DNA from: Promicromonospora panici
GTDB lineage: Bacteria; Actinomycetota; Actinomycetes; Actinomycetales; Cellulomonadaceae
Assembly (NCBI RefSeq): GCF_900608595.1
Contig: NZ_UWYY01000020.1
Location: forward strand, 1 to 64,000
DNA length: 64,000 nucleotides
Direction of reading: 5' to 3'
A program made the translations under genes and the position numbers. The notes below the pieces were generated by a model. The model saw only the letters and a program-made list of their open reading frames with translations. It was not told the DNA's origin and searched no databases. This document shows, piece by piece, positions 49,205 through 57,581 of the stretch (positions are counted from its first letter, which is position 1; each line of letters opens with the position of its first letter).

Positions 49205-49655
49205 ACACGCTGTTCGGGTCGAGGGTGTAGCTCCCGAACGGGCCGCACTCGGTGAACCCGTGGCGGGCGTAGAGCCGGCGTGCGGGGGCGAAGTAGTCCT
49301 GGGATCCCGTCTCCAGGCTGACGCGCAAGTACTCGCGGCGCTCCGCCTCGGCCAGGACGGCCTTCAGCACCTCCGAAGCTACGCCCCGGCCGCGGGCCCG
49401 AGAGGTCGTCCGCATGGACTTGATCTCGCCGTGTCGCGGTTCGGCGCCGAGGTCGAGCTCGCTCAGTGCGCCGCAGCCGAGCAGTACGCCGTCGTGGTCC
49501 CGCGCGGTCCAGAAGGTGACCGTCGGCGCGAGCAGGGCCGAGTGGTCCAGGGCGTGCACGCTCTCTGCGGGGGAGGTGGCGAACATGTCGGTGAGGTGCT
49601 CGTCGAGGAGCACGCGGACGTCGTCGCGAGCGGGGGAGTCTGGGGCGATCTTCAC
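49155..49655 (-). CDS. GNAT N-acetyltransferase
   Basis: The 166-residue protein has GNAT motifs: ALSELDLGAEPRHGEIKSMR, the acetyl-CoA loop RARGRGVASEVLKAVL and ARRLYARHGFTECGPF. The GTG at 49655 gives the usual start (KIAPDSPARDDVR); 49685 is also open. It would acetylate a small molecule or protein amine; the substrate is unknown. The gene ends inside the phosphatase gene on the other strand. Confidence 0.85.
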   Translation of the reverse strand: MKIAPDSPARDDVRVLLDEHLTDMFATSPAESVHALDHSALLAPTVTFWTARDHDGVLLGCGALSELDLGAEPRHGEIKSMRTTSRARGRGVASEVLKAVLAEAERREYLRVSLETGSQDYFAPARRLYARHGFTECGPFGSYTLDPNSVFMTLELPAVAGETASP

Positions 49656-49774
49656 GGCAGTAGTTTGCGCGATCGCCGTCCGCATCGCGGGCCCGTGTGG
49701 CGCACGTCACGTCGCGCGGGTAGGAATGTCTCCTCGTGCGCGGACTCCCGCGTGTGCAACCAAGGAGAACCACG

Positions 49775-51151
49775 ATGTCGCTGCCCAGCCCGAGCTACAC
49801 CATCACCCTGCGCGTGGAGGTGGCCGCATCGCAGCGCGCCACGAGCTCGGTGGTAGCGGCCGTAGCCGACGCGGGCGGTGCGGTCATGGGCGTGGACATC
49901 GCGCACTCGACGTCGCACGGCCTGGTCGTTGACGTCACGTGCGACACGATCGACGCGGAGCACGGTGAGCGCGTCGTGGCGGCCGTGAATGCGATCGAGG
50001 GCGCTGAAGTGCTCAAGTCGAGCGACTCGACGTTCCTGATGCACCTGGGCGGCAAGATCGAGGTCACGAACAAGGTGCCGCTCAAGACGCGCCGTGACCT
50101 CTCGCGTGCGTACACGCCGGGCGTGGCCCGCGTGTGCCTGGCCATCGCGGACAACCCCGAGGACGCGCGCCGGCTGACGATCAAGCGCAACACCGTTGCG
50201 GTGGTCACGGACGGCACCGCGGTGCTCGGCCTGGGCGACATCGGGCCGGCGGCCGCGCTGCCGGTCATGGAGGGCAAGGCGGCCCTGTTCAAGGAGTTCG
50301 GCGGCGTGGACGCCTGGCCGGTGTGCCTGGACACGACCGACACCGACGAGATCGTGCGGATCGTCAAGGCGATGGCACCCGTGTACGGGGGAGTGAACCT
50401 GGAGGACATCGCGGCGCCGCGCTGCTTCGAGATCGAGGCGCGGCTGCGCGAGGAGCTGGACATCCCCGTCTTCCACGACGACCAGCACGGTACGGCGATC
50501 GTGGTGCTGGCGGCCCTGGTCAACGCGTTGAAGGTGGTCGACAAGAAGCTCGCGGACGTGCGGATCGTCGTGTCCGGCGTCGGCGCGGCGGGCAACGCGA
50601 TCATCCGGCTGCTCAAGGCGCAGGGGGCGCGGCACATCGTGGCGTTCGGGCGCGACGGCGCCCTGCACCCCGGCGTGGTGACCGAGGACCCGCACCGGCG
50701 CTGGATCGTGGAGAACACGAACGTGGACGGGTTCTCGGGCACGCTCCAGGAGGGCCTCAAGGGCGCCGACGTGTTCGTCGGGGTCTCGGCGGGGGGCATC
50801 CTTTCGGGTGCCGACGTCGCTCAGATGGCCGAGCGCGCCGTCGTCTTCGCGCTGGCGAACCCGACGCCGGAGGTGGACCCGCTCGAGGCTGCCGAGACGG
50901 CCGCCGTGGTGGCCACGGGCCGCAGCGACTACCCCAACCAGATCAACAACGTGCTGGCCTTCCCGGGCCTGTTCCGGGGCCTGCTGGACACGGGCGCCAA
51001 GGACATCACGACCGAGCTGCTGCGGGTGGCTGCGGTGGCGATCGCGGACGTCGTAGGGCCGGACGAGCTGAACAGCGCCTACATCATCCCGGGCGTGTTC
51101 GACCACCGGGTCGCGGAGGCCGTCGCCGACGCGGTGCGCAAGCAGGCGTGA
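49775..51151 (+). CDS. NAD(P)-dependent malic enzyme with ACT domain
   Basis: The 458-residue protein has an N-terminal ACT domain (about 8-82, ITLRVEVAASQRATSSVVAA) and malic enzyme domains: YTPGVARVC, TDGTAVLGLGDIGP, DIPVFHDDQHGTAIV (metal region), VVSGVGAAGNAI (nucleotide fold) and FALANPTPEVDP. It oxidatively decarboxylates malate to pyruvate. The ATG with AAGGAG eight bases upstream sets the start. The ACT domain suggests allosteric control by a small ligand. Confidence 0.92.
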   Translation: MSLPSPSYTITLRVEVAASQRATSSVVAAVADAGGAVMGVDIAHSTSHGLVVDVTCDTIDAEHGERVVAAVNAIEGAEVLKSSDSTFLMHLGGKIEVTNKVPLKTRRDLSRAYTPGVARVCLAIADNPEDARRLTIKRNTVAVVTDGTAVLGLGDIGPAAALPVMEGKAALFKEFGGVDAWPVCLDTTDTDEIVRIVKAMAPVYGGVNLEDIAAPRCFEIEARLREELDIPVFHDDQHGTAIVVLAALVNALKVVDKKLADVRIVVSGVGAAGNAIIRLLKAQGARHIVAFGRDGALHPGVVTEDPHRRWIVENTNVDGFSGTLQEGLKGADVFVGVSAGGILSGADVAQMAERAVVFALANPTPEVDPLEAAETAAVVATGRSDYPNQINNVLAFPGLFRGLLDTGAKDITTELLRVAAVAIADVVGPDELNSAYIIPGVFDHRVAEAVADAVRKQA

Positions 51152-51227
51152 GCTAGCGCGGCGCGAGCGGGTGTGAGGTCGGGCGGAACGCGCCGGCCAG
51201 CGACTCCGACGTTTGTCCCCACCCTCC

Positions 51228-51288
51228 TCTTGACCGGTACAGAAACGCAGGGTTACCGTGAGGCGTACAAGTTCTGTACCGGTCAAGA
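51228..51288 (+). promoter_or_regulatory. promoter flanked by a 17-bp inverted-repeat operator pair
   Basis: TCTTGACCGGTACAGAA (51228-51244) is repeated inverted and perfect at 51272-51288. Each contains the ACCGGT core typical of LacI-family operators. TTGACC (51230-51235), 18 bases and TACCGT (51254-51259) form a promoter between them, so the left site covers the -35 and the right one the start of the transcript. The centres are 44 bases apart, close to four helical turns. Confidence 0.7.
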
Positions 51289-51309
51289 AACCAGGAGGAG
51301 GTGACCGTG

Positions 51310-51558
51310 ATGCACGAGTACGCCGGTGGGAACCTCGCGCTGCGGCGCGTGGTCGCCGAGGTGAACAGCGCCCGCCCGGACGCCCCGGTCGTGGACGGAG
51401 GGCAGAACCGGCGCGGGCGCCCTGCCCGGGTCTCGCGCCGTCTCGCCCGCCGTCCTGTAAGCCGTGGTACGCGGCTGCGGGTGGTGCTGGCGGGTGCGCT
51501 GCGCGGGGTTGCGGCCCGGCTCGACCCACCGTGCCCGACGCCGCAGGCTCTGCGGTAA
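51310..51558 (+). CDS. small Arg-rich protein of unknown function
   Basis: An 82-residue frame starts at an ATG eight bases after a strong GGAGGAGG ribosome-binding site. The start MHEYAGGNLALRRVVAEV looks helical, followed by an Arg-rich stretch (RRGRPARVSRRLARR) and a Pro-containing end. It lies between the operator pair and the LacI-type gene, which begins soon after its stop, so it is the first gene of their operon. No family is recognised. Confidence 0.5.
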   Translation: MHEYAGGNLALRRVVAEVNSARPDAPVVDGGQNRRGRPARVSRRLARRPVSRGTRLRVVLAGALRGVAARLDPPCPTPQALR

Positions 51559-51573
51559 GCCGTGGCACGCGGC
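51457..51573. repeat. pair of 19-bp direct repeats
   Basis: GTAAGCCGTGGTACGCGGC (51457-51475) recurs as GTAAGCCGTGGCACGCGGC (51555-51573), one mismatch, 98 bases apart. The first lies in the small gene and the second covers its stop and the gap to the regulator gene. Confidence 0.75.
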
Positions 51574-51618
51574 GGGTCGGGAACGTGGGGGAGCGGTGTG
51601 AGCGATACTGGCGTGGAT

Positions 51619-52626
51619 ATGGCCAAGGTGACGTTGCAGTCCGTCGCGGACGAGGTCGGTGTGAGCCGGATGACGGTGTCGAACGCCTTCTCGCGCCCCG
51701 ACCAGCTGTCCAAGGACCTGCGGGAGCGCATTCTCGCCACGGCGGAGCGGCTCGGCTACAGCGGGCCAGACCCGGCGGCCCGGGCGCTGGCCCGGGGCCG
51801 TACCGGGTCCGTCGGGCTCCTGCTGAACGGCCCGCTCAGCGAAGCGTTCGAGGACGATGTCTCGGCGGAGTTCGTGGCCGCCGTCGCCGACGAGCTGACC
51901 CGTCGCGGGCTGGCGCTGACCGTCCTGACCCCGCCGCAGGACGACGGGTTCCTGCCCGCGCGCGACGTCGCCGTGGACGGTGCCCTGGTCTACACGTGCG
52001 ACCCGGACTCCGCGGGGGTCGTGTGGCTGGGGCGGCGCAAGCTGCCCGTGGTCGCCGTCGACCAGGACCTTGGGTCCGACGTGACCACCATCGGCGTCGA
52101 CGACGTCAGCGGCGCGCGGGCCGGGGCGCAGCACCTGCTCGACCTCGGCCATCGCCGGATCGGGGTCCTCGCACTGACCGAGCAGTACGCGCTCGACCCG
52201 CCCAACCGGGACCGCCTGCTCGGGTGGCGGGAGACGCTGGCGGCGTCCGGGGTGGAGCCGGTCGTCGCGCGGACGACGCTCCTGCCCCGGTCGGCGGCCC
52301 TGGAGGCGGCCACGGAGCTGCTGGAGTCGTCCGACGTCACGGCGGTGCTGTGCTTCGACGACGTGTTCGCCCGTGCCGTGATCACGGCGGCCGCCGCACT
52401 GGGGCGGTCCGTGCCGGGTGACCTGTCGGTGGTCGGCTACGACGACAGCCGGGTCGCCACGGCGGGTGTTCCCGCGCTGACCACGGTGCGACAGGACGTG
52501 ACGACCAAGGGGCACCTGGCCGCGGGGGCGCTGGCGGATCTGCTCGGCGGCCGTGCCGCATCGTCGCACACACTGCCGACCGAGCTGGTCGTCAGGGACA
52601 GCACCGGACCGGTGCCGGCGCCCTGA
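51619..52626 (+). CDS. LacI-family transcriptional regulator
   Basis: The 335-residue protein has a LacI HTH (VTLQSVADEVGVSRMTVSNA, about 4-25) with hinge, then a periplasmic-binding-protein-like domain with GSVGLLLNGPL, GHRRIGVLALT, CFDDVFARAVI and VVGYDDSRVA. It should bind a sugar or related effector. The ATG at 51619 is used; the frame opens at 51562. The paired operator at 51228-51288 suggests it represses its own operon. Confidence 0.9.
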   Translation: MAKVTLQSVADEVGVSRMTVSNAFSRPDQLSKDLRERILATAERLGYSGPDPAARALARGRTGSVGLLLNGPLSEAFEDDVSAEFVAAVADELTRRGLALTVLTPPQDDGFLPARDVAVDGALVYTCDPDSAGVVWLGRRKLPVVAVDQDLGSDVTTIGVDDVSGARAGAQHLLDLGHRRIGVLALTEQYALDPPNRDRLLGWRETLAASGVEPVVARTTLLPRSAALEAATELLESSDVTAVLCFDDVFARAVITAAAALGRSVPGDLSVVGYDDSRVATAGVPALTTVRQDVTTKGHLAAGALADLLGGRAASSHTLPTELVVRDSTGPVPAP

Positions 52627-52659
52627 CCTGCGAGAGAACTGACCCGCGAGAGCCTCTGG

Positions 52660-52836
52660 TCAGCCCATGCCGGCGATCGCGGTGTTCACGATGTTGCTGA
52701 CCACCGCTGCAGTGCCGAGCACGAGGACGAGCAGGGCGCCGGTGGAGGCGACGAGAGGGATCCACCAGCGGACGGGCTCCGGCTGGTCACGGTTGTTGGT
52801 GCGGTTCGGGAAGTTGTTGTTCACACTGTTGCTCAC
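52660..52836 (-). CDS. small single-pass membrane protein
   Basis: A 58-residue frame from GTG gives an Asn-rich start (SNSVNNNFPNRTNN), then one hydrophobic helix (WWIPLVASTGALLVLVLG) and VVSNIVNTAIAGMG. The Asn-rich part is AT-richer than the surroundings. No ribosome-binding site is obvious. It diverges from the LLM gene at 52948. Function unknown; existence moderately supported. Confidence 0.4.
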   Translation of the reverse strand: MSNSVNNNFPNRTNNRDQPEPVRWWIPLVASTGALLVLVLGTAAVVSNIVNTAIAGMG

Positions 52837-52947
52837 ACTGATTAAGACGCGTGGGAACCGGAAAACGATGCCCCGGTGCCGATAACAGTTCGGGAACGGT
52901 CCGCGGTCCCGGGACGGGGCGCACACCCCGGAGGAGTTGAGGTCAGC

Positions 52948-53970
52948 GTGAAGAAGATCGGGTTCCTGTCCTTCGGTCACTGGACGCCGCATCCGCAGTC
53001 GGGCACGCGCTCGGCGTCGGACGCGCTGCTGCAGTCGATCGACCTGGCCGTGGCCGCCGAGGAGCTGGGCGCCGACGGCGCCTACTTCCGCGTGCACCAC
53101 TTCGCGCGCCAGCTCGCCTCACCGTTCCCGCTGCTGGCGGCGATCGGGGCGCGCACCAGCCGCATCGAGATCGGCACGGGCGTCATCGACATGCGCTACG
53201 AGAACCCGCTGTACATGGCGGAGGACGCCGGGGCGGCGGACCTCATCTCGGGCGGACGGCTGCAGCTCGGCATCAGCCGGGGGTCACCCGAGCAGGTCAT
53301 CGAGGGTTACCGGCACTTCGGGTACGAGCCCGCGCCGAAGGACGCCGGCGCCGCCGACCTCGCCCGCGAGCACACCGCCCGGTTCCTGGAGGTGCTCGAC
53401 GGCGAGGGGTTCGCCGAGCCGAGCCCGCGCCCCATGTTCCCGAACCCGCCCGGGCTGCTGCGGATCGAGCCGCACTCCGAGGGGCTGCGCCGGCGCATCT
53501 GGTGGGGTGCGGGTTCGCGCGCCACCGCGGAGTGGACGGCCGCGCAGGGCATGAACCTCATGTCGTCCACGCTGCTGACCGAGGACACCGGGGTGCCGTT
53601 CCACCGGCTGCAGGCCGAGCAGATCCAGCGGTTCCGCGACGCGTGGGCCGAGGCGGGGCACGAGTTCGAGCCACGGGTGTCCGTCAGCCGCAGCATCTTT
53701 CCCATCACCGACCAGCGCGACCGGCAGTACTTCGGCATGGAGGTCTACAGCGAGGACCAGGTCGGCCACCTCGACACCGGTCCCGCCCGGTTCGGCAAGA
53801 CGTACGCGGGCGAGCCCGACCAGCTCGTCGAGGACCTGCGCGAGGACGAAGCCGTCCAGGCCGCCGACACGCTGTTGCTGACCGTGCCCAACCAGCTCGG
53901 CGTCGACTACAACGCGCACGTCATCGAGAACATCCTCAAGCAGGTGGCGCCCGCGCTCGGGTGGCGGTGA
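52948..53970 (+). CDS. LLM-class flavin-dependent oxidoreductase
   Basis: The 340-residue protein is a luciferase-like monooxygenase barrel: KKIGFLSFGHWTPHPQSGTR, DGAYFRVHHFARQLASPFPL, IEIGTGVIDMRYENPLYM and GRLQLGISRGSPEQVIEGY. It is not the CE1758 type of 12331 and lacks a reductase neighbour. The GTG start follows GGAGGAG by 11 bases. Substrate unknown. Confidence 0.85.
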   Translation: MKKIGFLSFGHWTPHPQSGTRSASDALLQSIDLAVAAEELGADGAYFRVHHFARQLASPFPLLAAIGARTSRIEIGTGVIDMRYENPLYMAEDAGAADLISGGRLQLGISRGSPEQVIEGYRHFGYEPAPKDAGAADLAREHTARFLEVLDGEGFAEPSPRPMFPNPPGLLRIEPHSEGLRRRIWWGAGSRATAEWTAAQGMNLMSSTLLTEDTGVPFHRLQAEQIQRFRDAWAEAGHEFEPRVSVSRSIFPITDQRDRQYFGMEVYSEDQVGHLDTGPARFGKTYAGEPDQLVEDLREDEAVQAADTLLLTVPNQLGVDYNAHVIENILKQVAPALGWR

Positions 53971-54074
53971 GCGAAGTTGCCACCGGCCCCGTACCGCCAG
54001 GATCGGGGGCATCTCTGCGGCTGCGATTTGCCTCAGAAGTGGGACAATCGCGGGCAAGGAGGAGATCAACGGTC

Positions 54075-54833
54075 ATGGACGGCGCCGAGATCCTGGCGCT
54101 GCTCGCACGCACCCTGGCGCGCAAGCAGACGGCAGGCCAGTCAGAGGGGCACCTTGCGGCCCGGCTGTGCGACGCGTGCACGGAGATCCTCGGCGCCGAC
54201 GCCGGCACGCTCACGATCGACTCGGCGACCGAACGCCTGGCCGTCCGCACGGCGGAGTTCCCGTTCGCACAGTTCGAGGACCTCCAGGTCGTGCTCGGCG
54301 AAGGCCCGGCCCAGCTCGCGCTCGCCGAGCAACGCGCCGTGGTCACGCACCTGAGCGAGCACCAGAGGGACACCGACTCGTTCCCCGTCTTCACCTCGAT
54401 GGCGTCCGACCTGGACGGGCCGCTGACCGTGTGCGCAGTGCCGATGCGACCCGGCGGCCGGATCGTCGGCGTCCTGACCCTGTACCTCCGGGCCGACAGG
54501 TTGGCCCGGACCCTGAAAGAAGCACAGTTCCTCGCCGACGCCGCGGGCGCGGCACTGCTCGGCGACCCCGGAACCGCCGATGTCGATGCCCAGCCGTCCT
54601 GGGCGCAGCGCGCCCGCGTGCACCAGGCCACCGGGCTCGTCGTCGCCCAGCTCGGGATCGCACCCGCGGACGCCCTCGCGGTCCTGCGCGCGCACGCCTT
54701 CGGCCGTGCGTCGACCCTGGAGTCCGTGGTGGACGACGTCCTGGACCGCACACTGTCCTTCTCGTACGAGAGGGCAGACGCCGACTCCGACGGCATCATC
54801 TCGAAACAGCACCCACGAACCGAGGAGTCATGA
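54075..54833 (+). CDS. GAF-ANTAR protein
   Basis: The 252-residue protein has a GAF domain (about 25-165, with VVLGEGPAQLAL and LTVCAVPMRPGGRIVGVLTL) and an ANTAR domain (about 175-235, RVHQATGLVVAQLGIAPADA). ANTAR domains bind RNA and act in antitermination. AAGGAGGAG precedes the ATG. Its stop overlaps the second GAF-ANTAR gene by four bases (ATGA), so the two are coupled. Confidence 0.85.
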   Translation: MDGAEILALLARTLARKQTAGQSEGHLAARLCDACTEILGADAGTLTIDSATERLAVRTAEFPFAQFEDLQVVLGEGPAQLALAEQRAVVTHLSEHQRDTDSFPVFTSMASDLDGPLTVCAVPMRPGGRIVGVLTLYLRADRLARTLKEAQFLADAAGAALLGDPGTADVDAQPSWAQRARVHQATGLVVAQLGIAPADALAVLRAHAFGRASTLESVVDDVLDRTLSFSYERADADSDGIISKQHPRTEES

Positions 54834-55528
54834 CACCGCGTACCCCTGCCGACACGCTCGCGCTGACCACGGCCGCGCTGCTGCACGACCACGACGTGAC
54901 GGACCTGCTCTACAGCATCGTGCGCGACAGCGCCCGCTTCACCGGGTCGGACGCGGCCGGGCTGCTGGTCCGCACCGCGGGCGGCGCCCTGGAGCTGCTG
55001 AGCGCGACGTCGCACGCCGCCGTCGAGCTGGAGCTGTACCAGGCGCAGGTCGACGAGGGCCCATGCGTCGACGTCCTGCGCCAGGGGGAGCCGGTCGCTG
55101 CCGTCGGCGCCGACGCGATCCGACGACGCTGGCCGACCGTCGGCGCCGCCATCGTCCAGGCCGGCTTCAGCGCCGTGCACGCCTACCCACTGAACTGGCG
55201 CGACGGCGCGCTGGGCGGCCTCAACCTGTTCCGTCACCCCGCCCGGGCCGACGACGCCGAGCAGACCGCGACCGCCAGATCCTTCGCCGACATGGCAGCG
55301 CTCGTCCTGGTCCAGCCCGAACGGCTCGAGCACGACGACGTCGCCACGGGCCTCGCCCACGCCCTCGACGGTCGAGTCATCATCGAGCAGGCCAAGGGCG
55401 TCCTGGCCCAACAGCTCGACGTCGACATGGAGACGGCGTACACGGCGCTCGTCGACCTCGCGGCGCAGAACGCCATACCCTTGTCGTCCATGGCGTACGC
55501 CGTCGTCCACCAGGCCTACCGCCGCTGA
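54830..55528 (+). CDS. GAF-ANTAR protein
   Basis: The 232-residue protein has a GAF domain (about 20-150, VDEGPCVDVLRQGEPV and FSAVHAYPLNWRDGALGGLNLF) and an ANTAR domain (about 165-230, VIIEQAKGVLAQQLDVDMETA). It is coupled to the first GAF-ANTAR gene but clearly diverged from it, so this is an old pair rather than a recent duplication. It may detect a small ligand or light/redox signal. Confidence 0.87.
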   Translation: MTPRTPADTLALTTAALLHDHDVTDLLYSIVRDSARFTGSDAAGLLVRTAGGALELLSATSHAAVELELYQAQVDEGPCVDVLRQGEPVAAVGADAIRRRWPTVGAAIVQAGFSAVHAYPLNWRDGALGGLNLFRHPARADDAEQTATARSFADMAALVLVQPERLEHDDVATGLAHALDGRVIIEQAKGVLAQQLDVDMETAYTALVDLAAQNAIPLSSMAYAVVHQAYRR

Positions 55529-55628
55529 GCGCCCGGCTGACCGCCGACCAGGCCGCGCGCGGGCCGGACCCCGCGATGTCACCCGGTGCTTCTCTGTCGG
55601 GCCGACGACAGCGGTGGCACGCTGGAGC

Positions 55629-56198
55629 ATGACGATCATCAGGACGCCCGAGCCGGCCGAGGCGACGGGAGCCTGGGCCGAGGTGTACGCGGGCGACCAG
55701 GAGTCGCTCGGGTACGTGCCCAGCCACACCCGCGTGATGGCCACCAACCCCGACGCGCAGCACGCCTTCGAAGCGCTCGTGGGCGCCGTCGTCCCGAGCC
55801 TGGGCCTGCGACTGTACGAGCTGGTGACCCTTGCCGCGGCCGGCGCGATCGGGTCGCGGGCCTGCCGGCTCGCGCACGGGCGCAAGTCCCGCACCGTGTT
55901 CGACGACGCCCAGCTCGAGCGGATCGCCCGCGACTTCCGCACCGCCGGCCTCACGGAGCTGGAGGTGGCGGCGATGGACGTCGCCGAGCGGCTCAGCCGC
56001 GACTCCTCGGCGATGACCCAGGCCGACAGCCTGCGGCTGCGCGAGCTCGGACTCACCGACCGGCAGATCGTCGACGTCGTGCTCGCGGCAGCAGCGCGCA
56101 ACTACTACAGCCGCGCACTGCACGCCCTCGCCGTCGTCCCGGACGTGCCACCCGACCTGCCCGAGCCGCTGCGGGACGCGCTCGTCGAAGGGCTCTGA
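55629..56198 (+). CDS. carboxymuconolactone decarboxylase/AhpD-like protein
   Basis: The 189-residue protein has the helical AhpD fold: VPSHTRVMATNPDAQHAFEAL, LYELVTLAAAGAIGSRACRLAHG and LTELEVAAMDVAERL. In AhpD a CxxC pair gives peroxidase activity; here only one Cys stays in ACRLAHG, so disulfide chemistry of the AhpD type is unlikely. The ATG at 55629 starts the conserved part. Function unknown. Confidence 0.78.
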   Translation: MTIIRTPEPAEATGAWAEVYAGDQESLGYVPSHTRVMATNPDAQHAFEALVGAVVPSLGLRLYELVTLAAAGAIGSRACRLAHGRKSRTVFDDAQLERIARDFRTAGLTELEVAAMDVAERLSRDSSAMTQADSLRLRELGLTDRQIVDVVLAAAARNYYSRALHALAVVPDVPPDLPEPLRDALVEGL

Positions 56199-56209
56199 CC
56201 CGGAGGGTT

Positions 56210-56914
56210 CTAGCGTCGAGGATCTCCGGCCGGGAGCCGGCGCCTAGCCAGCTCACGGACCGGCCGGAACGCGTCACACCTCGCCATCAGGTAGACACCC
56301 GACCACGGGCCACGCGGCCCGCCGTCGAGGTCCGCGAGCGCCGAGCGCTGCGCCGTCCACCGTTCCCAGTGCCGCACGAACTCCTCGGGTCGCACGACCC
56401 GGCCACGGTCCAGCTGCCCGTCCAGCGCGTCGTCCAGGGAGACGTCGACCGCCACCAGCACGGGATCCCAGCCCCGCGACCGGGCCAGCAGCCCCAGGCT
56501 CTCTCGCCGGCGCTCACGGGTGGCGGTGTCGTGCACCAGGAGCGGTGCGCCCGAGCGTGGTCCGCGCAGCAGGTACAGCAGCGTGACGGCGGCGTGCAGC
56601 GTGTGCACCGCCCACCGGTAGGCCGCGTACGGCACCCAGGAGGGCAGGCGCCTGGCGAAGCCTCTGCGGTAGCGGTCGGGGTCGAGGACGACGCTGCCGG
56701 GGACGTCGTCGGCGATCCGGGCCAGCAGGGTGCTCTTGCCGGCGCCGGGGACGCCTCCCACCACGATCAGCAGCGGGTCGGGCGTGCTGCCGGGCGTGTT
56801 GCCGGCGGGGTTGTCGGGGGTGTTGCCAGGCGCACGATGGGGGGAGTCACCGGGGGAGCCAGGTACCGGGCGCAGCCAGGACAGGGGAGCGGAAGTCGTC
56901 ACGTGGTCCTCCAT
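56210..56914 (-). CDS. AAA-type P-loop kinase-like protein
   Basis: The 234-residue protein has Walker A GGVPGAGKST (about residue 55), LDPDRYRRGFARRL and LLVHDTATRERRRE, as in small zeta-toxin/gluconate-kinase-like ATP-dependent kinases. A Gly/Pro/Asn-rich segment with short repeats (PGNTPDNPAGNTPGSTPD) lies before it. The substrate is unknown. The frame also opens at 56998. It converges with the AhpD-like gene across 11 bases. Confidence 0.75.
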   Translation of the reverse strand: MEDHVTTSAPLSWLRPVPGSPGDSPHRAPGNTPDNPAGNTPGSTPDPLLIVVGGVPGAGKSTLLARIADDVPGSVVLDPDRYRRGFARRLPSWVPYAAYRWAVHTLHAAVTLLYLLRGPRSGAPLLVHDTATRERRRESLGLLARSRGWDPVLVAVDVSLDDALDGQLDRGRVVRPEEFVRHWERWTAQRSALADLDGGPRGPWSGVYLMARCDAFRPVRELARRRLPAGDPRR

Positions 56915-57176
56915 GCGTAGGGGGCCGGGTGAGCAGCATCGCGCGAGCCGATCCAGGATCGCCGGGAACACCCTGAGAGGATGCTGGACGCGATTCACGG
57001 ACCGGGGCGAGCCTCGGCGTCGGGCACGGGGCGGGATCCCGTCGGCGCAGGTCGCCGGATGCTCATTTCACCCCTAGAACGGACGAAACCGTCACGTTTG
57101 TTCCCGGTTTCGGCGGTGAGTCCTGGCTGGTCGGGACCTGTATCGCCGGTCCGGCGATCCCGCTAAGGTCTGCCGC

Positions 57177-57542
57177 GTGAAGCGCTTCCTCCTCGGCGTC
57201 CTGTCCGGTGTGGTGATCGCCCTGGCGGGCATCGGCACCTGGTCGGTGGTCGCCGACCACCTACGACCCCGCCTGGTCCAGGAGGTGTGCGACCCCGGCG
57301 CCGACTCGGCGCCGGTGTGCGTCCAGCTGCGCGACGACGGGACACCGGGCGGTGTGCTGTGGGTAGCCCGCAAGGATCCGGACCTCGGCCCGCGCATCAG
57401 CTACGTCGCCAGCCCGTTCACCGATCTCGAGCACGACACGGCCGAGGAGATCGACGTGGCGTTCGAGAGCGACCACCTCGTCGTGCACGGGTCTGACGGC
57501 TCGGAGCTGGTCCTCACCGAGGACTTCTACCGGGAGGACTGA
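57177..57542 (+). CDS. secreted or membrane-anchored small protein
   Basis: The 121-residue protein starts with one hydrophobic segment (FLLGVLSGVVIALAGIGTW), followed by an acidic exported part with two Cys (VCDPGADSAPVCV) and SPFTDLEHDTAEEIDVAF. GTG at 57177 follows TAAGGT (57164-57169) by seven bases, a leaderless start. No family is recognised. Confidence 0.65.
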   Translation: MKRFLLGVLSGVVIALAGIGTWSVVADHLRPRLVQEVCDPGADSAPVCVQLRDDGTPGGVLWVARKDPDLGPRISYVASPFTDLEHDTAEEIDVAFESDHLVVHGSDGSELVLTEDFYRED

Positions 57543-57581
57543 CGCCCGCCCGTCGCAGGCCTGGCTGTCGCCGGCCGGCCG

